From Promethearchaeota archaeon (GTDB lineage: Archaea; Asgardarchaeota; Lokiarchaeia; Sigynarchaeales; SOKP01): a stretch of 5,399 bases of DNA. The notes beneath the pieces are model-generated. The model worked only from the letters and a program-made list of their open reading frames with translations. It did no database searches and had not been told where the DNA came from. The position numbers and the translations under genes were made by a program. The stretch spans positions 1-5,399 of the forward strand of contig JAEOUI010000284.1 of NCBI GenBank assembly GCA_016839425.1, given 5' to 3'. The stretch's first letter is position 1. Every line of letters starts with the position of its first letter. Shown here piece after piece: positions 1 to 4,240 of this stretch.

Positions 1-2
1 AA

Positions 3-1514
3 ACAGTAGCAGGGAACACTATTGTAGATGCAGATAGCTATGTTGGCAGTGATCTAAATGGAAATCTGTTTGCTAAAAGATCCAGCGACATCAATCTAGG
101 AGAAAAACTGTATTTTGAAAAGCAAGCGATACAGAAGACGTTAGGAGATATTGAGAAAGACTTAATGGAAAGCCCCCGATACAAAACTGCAAGGAACAGT
201 TTGTATATTAACGATCAAACCGCCCTTAGTTACTACTTAAACAATGCCAAGGAATTGCAGAATTTATCAGAAAATGAAAAAGTCAATAAAATATACGATG
301 TGGTTAAAGACAAAATATCGAGGCAAGCGGTAAAGGAGTGGGTTTCTGGAAAAACGGTTATGCCTGAAGACAAAACGCTTCTTGGCGCATTGGCACAGTT
401 CGCACCCGAATTGAAATTGTACGAAGATGCACTGTTAGAACGCCTAGAACTGCCCGAAAAGATAATTATTGAAGGAAAAGACCATATCGTGCAATATGGT
501 GCAAAGTATCCTTTCTACAATATATACACAAATGTTCGAAGAGGCGTTATGAGATATTTATCAATGGCAAAAAATAAAGGTGGTGGGGGGAAAAAGGAGC
601 ATAAAGCGTCTACAGAACACCTTTCGCTCGGTCACGAAATAGACATCGTTGTTTCAAAATACTTTAACGAAATCAGCGAGCAATTAATTTCTGCGAAAGT
701 TACTGGAATACAAGAAATCGAAAGAAAGAAAGCCTTGAAAATGTCGTCAGAGAATCATGAAAAGTTAAGGAAAGGAGTAATAAAAATAAAGCCTGATGAG
801 ATGCAAAATTTCTTGGATAACAATAATTTGAAGACCATATCACTTCCAGAGATTATAAATGATCTTGCATGTCTTGAATATGTATTGGGTAAATTTGCAA
901 AAAAACTAATAAAGGAGAAAAGTGAGGAATATGCGACAGAAAAATTTGCTTACTGGATTATCTCTACCAAATTAAAGGACGTTTTATCTCCACGGAATGT
1001 TCCATTATATGATTTTCGGTATGCATTTAAAAAAATTCCTTCTGATACGGAAATCACTCAATTTCAAGAAGAGATCAAAGAAAAGCATAATGCTTTCCAA
1101 GAAGTTGAACGCATGGGTGATGAATTAATACGAGAAATGACTAAAGGAGAATATGAGGTAATGGAGAAGTTAGCAAATGCAATAGATACAAATGTTACCA
1201 TACTTCCTCCAAAATATATGCGGGTGATGCAACTCGAAAAAGACATAATGCATATTTCTGAAGAATCGCTTCTAGGTAAAAAAACTTCAAAGCAGCAATT
1301 TTTCAAAGCAACGTCAGAGTATAAGAGATTAATGAGAGAACTTAATACTACTTATGGTCTGACTAGCAATGTCCTCGAAAATAAAAAAAGGTTCAAAGAA
1401 GATGTTGAGACAGACAAGGAAGGCATACCTCTTAAAGATGAAGACGGAATATTAAGCCTCAGAAAGCATGGATTGAATGATTTAATAGAAATCATTTTTG
1501 GAAATGATGGATAG
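3..1514 (+). CDS. Large hypothetical protein with a possible HTH segment, 5'-truncated
   Basis: The frame is open from the first complete codon (position 3) to the TAG at 1512-1514, giving at least 503 residues; the true start lies off the left edge. The ATG at 165 is probably internal: the 54 codons before it look coding, and the nearest AGGAG (143-147) is too far upstream to serve it. I do not recognise the family. Residues about 105-117 (ISRQAVKEWVSGK) resemble helix 2-turn-helix 3 of a Cro-type DNA-binding domain. A Gly4 stretch at about 192-195 between lysines looks like a linker. The C-terminal 300 residues are charged and apparently helical, with no membrane segment. The gene is followed by an attC-like site, so it is probably the cargo of a cassette that starts outside the window; more than 1.5 kb is long for cassette cargo. 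DNA binding is a guess from the HTH-like segment only. Confidence 0.85.
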   Translation, partial: TVAGNTIVDADSYVGSDLNGNLFAKRSSDINLGEKLYFEKQAIQKTLGDIEKDLMESPRYKTARNSLYINDQTALSYYLNNAKELQNLSENEKVNKIYDVVKDKISRQAVKEWVSGKTVMPEDKTLLGALAQFAPELKLYEDALLERLELPEKIIIEGKDHIVQYGAKYPFYNIYTNVRRGVMRYLSMAKNKGGGGKKEHKASTEHLSLGHEIDIVVSKYFNEISEQLISAKVTGIQEIERKKALKMSSENHEKLRKGVIKIKPDEMQNFLDNNNLKTISLPEIINDLACLEYVLGKFAKKLIKEKSEEYATEKFAYWIISTKLKDVLSPRNVPLYDFRYAFKKIPSDTEITQFQEEIKEKHNAFQEVERMGDELIREMTKGEYEVMEKLANAIDTNVTILPPKYMRVMQLEKDIMHISEESLLGKKTSKQQFFKATSEYKRLMRELNTTYGLTSNVLENKKRFKEDVETDKEGIPLKDEDGILSLRKHGLNDLIEIIFGNDG

Positions 1515-1568
1515 GCATTTATTTTATGTTACGCCCCCGCACTTTTACGACGAGCCCCCGAACTCTTC

Positions 1569-1584
1569 GGCTGCTGCGGCAGCC
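1569..1584. repeat. Hairpin between the first gene and the first attC-like site
   Basis: GGCTGC (1569-1574) pairs with GCAGCC (1579-1584) around a TGCG loop. An outer GAACT (1560-1564) and AGTTC (1594-1598) can enclose it. No T-tract follows, so it is not a typical bacterial terminator. It lies in the GC-rich 100-nt trailer after the stop at 1514, which also holds CGCCCCCG (1532-1539) and GCCCCCGAA (1554-1562). I see no gene in this trailer. Confidence 0.55.
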
Positions 1585-1614
1585 TCGCCGCTTAGTTCCT
1601 ATTGGTATGCGGTC

Positions 1615-1702
1615 GCTGAACAAGGAGTTTCACGGTTACGCTCCCTTCGGTCGCTTCACCCAAATCGGCTTCGCCGACTTCGTGAAACTCTAGGAGTTAT
1701 GT
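1615..1702 (+). other. attC-like recombination site 1
   Basis: The R''-like box is GCTGAAC (1615-1621), one mismatch from RYYYAAC. The R'-like box is GTTATGT (1696-1702), one mismatch from GTTRRRY. Between them GAGTTTCACG (1625-1634) pairs perfectly with CGTGAAACTC (1681-1690). AAG (3 nt) separates R'' from the left stem arm and TAGGA (5 nt) separates the right arm from R', giving an unequal spacer. The 46-nt centre includes a TCGGC/GCCGA hairpin (1665-1677) and shares CACCCAAATCG with site 2. Length, box order and position after a gene fit an integron attC. By analogy the crossover would fall between G1696 and T1697. No integrase is visible, so function is inferred. Confidence 0.72.
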
Positions 1703-1706
1703 TCAA

Positions 1707-1722
1707 TTTTTCGGGGGCGAAT
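1707..1722. repeat. Left arm of cassette A inverted repeat
   Basis: TTTTTCGGGGGCGAAT begins 4 nt after the R' box of attC-like site 1. It is the exact reverse complement of 2538-2553, so the two 16-nt arms enclose the whole gene of cassette A. It lies upstream of the TATA-like box, so a leaderless transcript would not contain it. Its CGGGGGCG core can also pair with 1532-1539 in the preceding trailer. Confidence 0.85.
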
Positions 1723-1753
1723 TAATTCACAACAAGTAGTTAAATAGTGATAG

Positions 1754-1764
1754 AAATATAAATA
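1754..1764 (+). promoter_or_regulatory. TATA-like promoter of the 245-aa protein gene
   Basis: AAATATAAATA is centred about 26 nt before the ATG at 1785, the spacing expected when an archaeal TATA box drives a transcript starting at or near the start codon. No Shine-Dalgarno sequence lies before the ATG, which fits leaderless initiation. The region is AT-rich throughout, so a bacterial promoter or a chance match remains possible. Confidence 0.5.
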
Positions 1765-1784
1765 TTATTTTAAATACGCAGAAT

Positions 1785-2522
1785 ATGTTTGAAAAGTACA
1801 ATAATAAAGCAGAGATAACTTCAGCGGTTTTAGAAGGAAAATTAAATATTTTTGATTTAGAATGCATTAAAGAAAAACACCCCGAATACATAGATTCTGA
1901 AATAATGACGACTGCATACAACTTGGAAATTGAACTAATCACAAACCGGGGATTACATTGTGCTGAAAGCGGTTCTTTTGCAAATACTTTTGTTGATCTT
2001 GAACATGCCAACAAATTGGCAGATAAAGCCAAAAAAGAAGGATATGAAATTGACATAAAACCATTAGAAAATATTTTAACCGAAGCATATTCATTAGCAA
2101 AAAATGATGATGTAAGTGCTTTTAGATTAGTTGAATTTTTGACTGATTTAGATCAAATGTATAATATTTGTGATAATAAGATTGAAAAATTAAAGGCGAA
2201 AGCAAGTGAATATCCAAAAAAAATTGTTAAAAATACGAAAAGAATTGCAAGACGTTTTAAAAAAACTGAAAAAAACCCCGTATATAGAGGACAGCTTGTA
2301 TCTAAGCTTAAAATGCTTGAGGATATTGAAAATCAGGGTTATAACCTTGATACAGAAATAAGAACAATAAAAGAAATTGCTTTTAATAAAGGTGTAAAAT
2401 ATTACCTCGAAGAATCAGAACGTATTAAAACAATAGAACCCAAAAAATCCCAATATTTACGTAGTGTTGCAGAAATAAATGCAGATGTTCTTAATATGCC
2501 ATTAAGTGAAATAAAAGAATAA
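1785..2522 (+). CDS. Helical hypothetical protein, cassette A cargo
   Basis: A complete 245-residue protein from ATG to TAA. The ATG fits because the coding-like sequence begins there and a TATA-like box sits about 26 nt upstream; there is no Shine-Dalgarno motif. I do not recognise the family. The sequence is rich in Lys, Glu, Ile and Leu and looks almost entirely alpha-helical, with no signal peptide or membrane segment, so it is probably cytoplasmic. Two stretches look like divergent copies of a helical-hairpin unit: residues about 77-106 (with EGYEID) and about 176-206 (with NQGYNLD), each of the form GYxxD followed by an Ile/Leu-rich helix. Between them a basic segment at 144-164 (many Lys/Arg, KRIARRFKK) could contact nucleic acid or be a linker. 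Helical repeats often mediate protein binding, but no function can be assigned. Confidence 0.88.
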   Translation: MFEKYNNKAEITSAVLEGKLNIFDLECIKEKHPEYIDSEIMTTAYNLEIELITNRGLHCAESGSFANTFVDLEHANKLADKAKKEGYEIDIKPLENILTEAYSLAKNDDVSAFRLVEFLTDLDQMYNICDNKIEKLKAKASEYPKKIVKNTKRIARRFKKTEKNPVYRGQLVSKLKMLEDIENQGYNLDTEIRTIKEIAFNKGVKYYLEESERIKTIEPKKSQYLRSVAEINADVLNMPLSEIKE

Positions 2523-2537
2523 TATCTTAAATACATT

Positions 2538-2553
2538 ATTCGCCCCCGAAAAA
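2538..2553. repeat. Right arm of cassette A inverted repeat
   Basis: ATTCGCCCCCGAAAAA begins 15 nt after the stop codon of the 245-aa protein gene and is perfectly complementary to 1707-1722. The following stretch to 2600 is CTTCG-rich, non-coding sequence leading into attC-like site 2. Confidence 0.85.
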
Positions 2554-2600
2554 CTCTTCGTCGCTTCGCTCCTCGTCTTTTGGTAATATTGGTTCTGAGA

Positions 2601-2694
2601 ACATAACAAAGGATTTTGCGGTTCCGCTCGTTGCACTCGCTCCACCCAAATCGTTCGCTACGCTCACGACTTCGCAAAATCCCAGAAGTTATAC
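2601..2694 (+). other. attC-like recombination site 2
   Basis: The R''-like box ACATAAC (2601-2607) and R'-like box GTTATAC (2688-2694) each differ by one base from the attC consensus. GGATTTTGCG (2611-2620) pairs perfectly with CGCAAAATCC (2673-2682). The spacers are AAA (3 nt) on the left and CAGAA (5 nt) on the right, the same asymmetry as in site 1. The centre shares CACCCAAATCG (2643-2653) and the flanking CGGTT and CGACTTCG with site 1, so the two sites are related although their stem sequences differ completely. Changed stems with kept pairing are what attC evolution predicts. Confidence 0.74.
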
Positions 2695-2698
2695 AACA

Positions 2699-2712
2699 TT
2701 CCGCCCGCCGCC
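2699..2712. repeat. Left arm of cassette B inverted repeat
   Basis: TTCCGCCCGCCGCC begins 4 nt after the R' box of site 2, the same offset as in cassette A, and is perfectly complementary to 3070-3083. Unlike cassette A, the C-rich strand is on the left here, so the arms do not simply share a conserved motif. Confidence 0.85.
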
Positions 2713-2723
2713 ACGACGACAAT

Positions 2724-2732
2724 GATATAAAG
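2724..2732 (+). promoter_or_regulatory. TATA-like element before the small membrane protein gene
   Basis: GATATAAAG is centred about 25 nt before the ATG at 2753, with no Shine-Dalgarno sequence in between. The placement matches the element before the gene of cassette A and suggests leaderless archaeal-type initiation. The motif is short, so support is modest. Confidence 0.4.
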
Positions 2733-2752
2733 AAGCTAAACAAATAAGACGT

Positions 2753-3067
2753 ATGGATGTGAAACTGTTCTTAAAACCTGATTTGAGAAAAATCATCCTG
2801 CTATTTGTATTGTTATTTTTATCGCTAACAATTTCTTATAGTGGAAACGAATGCAGTCCATATTCCATGCATTCTGAAGGCGTTGCTTGCACTGATAATA
2901 AGGGATTCCCTTTTGCATATTATAGCAGTTATCAAAGCATGGCAAGTATAGATCGACCAACAATAACATCTTATAATTATTATGCAATAATGCCGGATAT
3001 TCTCTTTTGGTACATTGTTTCAGCAATTATTATTTCTGTATACGACAAATTCAAAACCAAAAACTAA
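2753..3067 (+). CDS. Small two-helix membrane protein, cassette B cargo
   Basis: A complete 104-residue protein from ATG to TAA. A short basic N-terminus (KPDLRK) precedes a hydrophobic helix at about 14-30. A polar loop of roughly 45 residues follows, with two cysteines (34 and 46) and the segment GFPFAYYSS. A second helix at about 78-96 (YYAIMPDILFWYIVSAIIIS) leads into a Lys-rich tail. By the positive-inside rule both ends face the cytoplasm and the loop is outside, where C34 and C46 could form a disulfide. From memory the GFPF...YYS and DILFWY...YDKF pattern recalls small hypothetical membrane proteins common in DPANN archaea and candidate-phyla bacteria; this needs a search. No function is assigned. 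An alternative reading of the first helix as a cleavable signal peptide leaves one membrane anchor. Confidence 0.85.
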   Translation: MDVKLFLKPDLRKIILLFVLLFLSLTISYSGNECSPYSMHSEGVACTDNKGFPFAYYSSYQSMASIDRPTITSYNYYAIMPDILFWYIVSAIIISVYDKFKTKN

Positions 3068-3069
3068 CG

Positions 3070-3083
3070 GGCGGCGGGCGGAA
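3070..3083. repeat. Right arm of cassette B inverted repeat
   Basis: GGCGGCGGGCGGAA starts 2 nt after the stop of the membrane protein gene and is the exact reverse complement of 2699-2712. Confidence 0.85.
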
Positions 3084-3089
3084 CGCTTC

Positions 3090-3118
3090 GCACCTACGGT
3101 GCTCGGTCTTTTCAAGAC
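3090..3118. repeat. Two small hairpins before attC-like site 3
   Basis: GCACC/GGTGC (3090-3102, loop TAC) and GTCTT/AAGAC (3106-3118, loop TTC) lie between the right arm and site 3. Neither is followed by a T-tract. They occupy the same place as the GGCTGC hairpin before site 1. Confidence 0.5.
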
Positions 3119-3120
3119 TC

Positions 3121-3199
3121 GTATAACAAGCGATTAAAACACTCGCTATCGCTCGTCCGAATTTCTTTCAGAAACTCGTTTTAATCGCAGGAGTTAAGT
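3121..3199 (+). other. attC-like recombination site 3
   Basis: The R''-like box is GTATAAC (3121-3127), one mismatch from consensus. The R' box GTTAAGT (3193-3199) matches GTTRRRY perfectly. GCGATTAAAAC (3130-3140) pairs over 11 bp with GTTTTAATCGC (3178-3188). The spacers are AA and AGGA, or 3 and 5 nt if the first G-C pair is left open as in the other sites. The centre is shorter than in sites 1 and 2 and is unrelated to them, with its own TTTCT/AGAAA hairpin. TCAA follows R', as after site 1. Confidence 0.72.
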
Positions 3200-3240
3200 T
3201 CAATAAAATTTGAGTTCCCACGACGACGGGGGGGTTCCGT

Positions 3241-3274
3241 TGTCCTGCGGACAGAGTGCACTTCTCTTCGAGAA
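3241..3274. repeat. Hairpins between the array and the minus-strand operon
   Basis: TGTCC/GGACA (3241-3253, loop TGC) and TTCTC/GAGAA (3262-3274, loop TTC) lie in the non-coding gap 3200-3322, after a run of seven G (3228-3234). I see no gene, TATA-like box or attC here. The style of GC-rich mini-hairpins matches the other intercassette spacers. Confidence 0.45.
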
Positions 3275-3291
3275 AGAGATTAATAGAATAA

Positions 3292-3315
3292 ACACTAATA
3301 TCATGAACCTAGTGT
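3292..3315 (-). terminator. Possible terminator of the kinase/receiver operon
   Basis: On the minus strand ACACTA and TAGTGT form a 6-bp stem about 8 nt after the stop codon at 3323-3325, followed by TTATTCT. The loop of 12 nt is long and the stem is AT-rich, so this is only a weak candidate. Confidence 0.25.
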
Positions 3316-3322
3316 ATAACTC

Positions 3323-4240
3323 TTATTTGGATTCAAGAGATTGTTTAATCAACTCTAATTCTTTTTTGTATTTTGAAATATCCTTTCGTATTTTCTTGGC
3401 TTCTTCTTGAGTAAATACTAATTTTTCTCCATTTTTCTCAGACTCCAATACAATCTTTTTACCAGAAGCATCTCTAATAACTCTCTCCTTTACATGCGCA
3501 AGCAAATTTCGTTTTTTAATTATGTCTTTGTCAAAATCACTTAATTTAAAATCACAGATTGGTTCAGACCGATTATTTATTTTGTGCACAATGTAACTTT
3601 TTTTGTATAAATCAAATAGTTCTATTATTTCTTCAAAAGGAGTATCTTCGTTTTTAGAATCTATTATTCCTTTTTGTCTTCCATTTAACTCAGTTATTTT
3701 TTCTAAGATGTTTCTAGTGATTTCTTTCTTTCTTGGACAAGATAGTTTATCATAAATCTCAATAATCTCATTTTTTATACTCTCCAAATCCGCAGTTTCA
3801 GCCATCACCAAACCCCTAAGGTTATTTACATCTTCAATTTTTTTGATATTTGTAAGAAACAAATTTTCAAAATTTTCAAGAAAATCGTTTCGATGTGAAC
3901 AAAACACACCATCTAAATTCTTTTTTGCTATCTGCAACCTAAGTTCAGATACCTTATATTGAGAATAAAAAAGAATATTAGAAAAACTTCCCTTGGTTCT
4001 TATCTTACTAATTATGTCGGCTCCTGTTTTTCCTTTCTTTCCTCCATGAACTAGACGATAATCCATTAGAATAATATCATAATCATCATAAGATCCATCA
4101 AATTCTTCTTCTTTTTTGCATTTTGTTGGTTCTACCCATTCAAAACCATTTTCTTCAATAATATTCCGAACATCATTAATTTTTCCATCTATCCAATCTG
4201 GTTCATTCTCAAACCACAATAAATAGAATTTTAATTTCAT
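3323..4240 (-). CDS. Response-regulator receiver fused to a HEPN-like RNase domain
   Basis: A complete 305-residue protein. Residues about 1-125 look like a phosphoacceptor receiver domain: an acidic patch (E11, E13, D15), the probable phosphorylated Asp D60 in IILMDYRL, and S93 in FYSQY at the usual Ser/Thr position. The canonical lysine near GVFCSHRND is not obvious. A helical region from about 140 (LRGLVMAE) follows. KKRNLLAHV at 242-250 places R244 and H249 as RNxxAH, the R-x4-6-H signature of HEPN ribonucleases. A charged tail (264-305) ends the protein. There is no DNA-binding domain, so this is probably not a transcription factor; an RNase controlled by phosphorylation is the simplest inference. 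The start overlaps the kinase gene by 4 nt (ATGA) and has a good ribosome site. HEPN domains can also be inactive or act as antitoxins, so catalysis is unproven. Confidence 0.82.
   Translation of the reverse strand: MKLKFYLLWFENEPDWIDGKINDVRNIIEENGFEWVEPTKCKKEEEFDGSYDDYDIILMDYRLVHGGKKGKTGADIISKIRTKGSFSNILFYSQYKVSELRLQIAKKNLDGVFCSHRNDFLENFENLFLTNIKKIEDVNNLRGLVMAETADLESIKNEIIEIYDKLSCPRKKEITRNILEKITELNGRQKGIIDSKNEDTPFEEIIELFDLYKKSYIVHKINNRSEPICDFKLSDFDKDIIKKRNLLAHVKERVIRDASGKKIVLESEKNGEKLVFTQEEAKKIRKDISKYKKELELIKQSLESK

Larger units (their letters stand above)
1697..2688 (+). mobile_element. Putative integron gene cassette A, 992 bp
   Basis: The cassette is delimited by the inferred G^TT crossover points in the R' boxes of attC-like sites 1 and 2. 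In order it holds the left inverted-repeat arm, a TATA-like promoter, one gene for a 245-aa protein, the right arm, a GC-rich spacer and its own attC-like site. One plus-strand gene followed by an attC is standard cassette layout. Carrying its own promoter would make expression independent of position in the array. Boundaries depend on the attC interpretation. Confidence 0.65.
2689..3193 (+). mobile_element. Putative integron gene cassette B, 505 bp
   Basis: Bounded by the inferred crossover points in sites 2 and 3. It holds a left inverted-repeat arm, a TATA-like element, one 104-codon gene for a membrane protein, the right arm 2 nt after the stop, two small hairpins and attC-like site 3. 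The size is typical of integron cassettes. The architecture repeats that of cassette A element by element with unrelated gene and arm sequences. Confidence 0.65.

Noticed and set aside
165..167. ATG as the start of the first gene
   Set aside because: The same frame stays open and coding-like back to the left edge, and no properly spaced ribosome site or promoter precedes this ATG.
1569..1584. Rho-independent terminator after the first gene
   Set aside because: The stem is followed by CTCGCC rather than a T-tract; it fits better as part of the structured spacer before the attC-like site.
1498..1725. Plus-strand 75-codon open frame running through the intercassette spacer and site 1
   Set aside because: It is composed of the hairpin repeats (Ala/Ser/Arg/Leu runs), overlaps the end of the real gene and has no start signal; it is an accident of the GC-rich spacer.
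2402..2743. Minus-strand 113-codon open frame across site 2
   Set aside because: It overlaps the end of the 245-aa gene antisense and is an Arg/Ser-rich translation of the structured spacer.
1615..3199. CRISPR repeats or an insertion sequence with terminal inverted repeats
   Set aside because: The three sites are 79-94 bp, differ in stem sequence and are separated by whole genes of different length, so they are not CRISPR repeats. No transposase or target duplication is visible, so the arms are not read as IS ends.
3314..3320. GTATAAC, identical to the R'' box of attC-like site 3, read on the minus strand as GTTATAC like the R' of site 2
   Set aside because: No stem arm or partner box lies at the right distance on either strand, and a reverse-oriented site would need its R'' box inside the receiver-HEPN gene. 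A 7-nt match in AT-rich DNA is easily chance.
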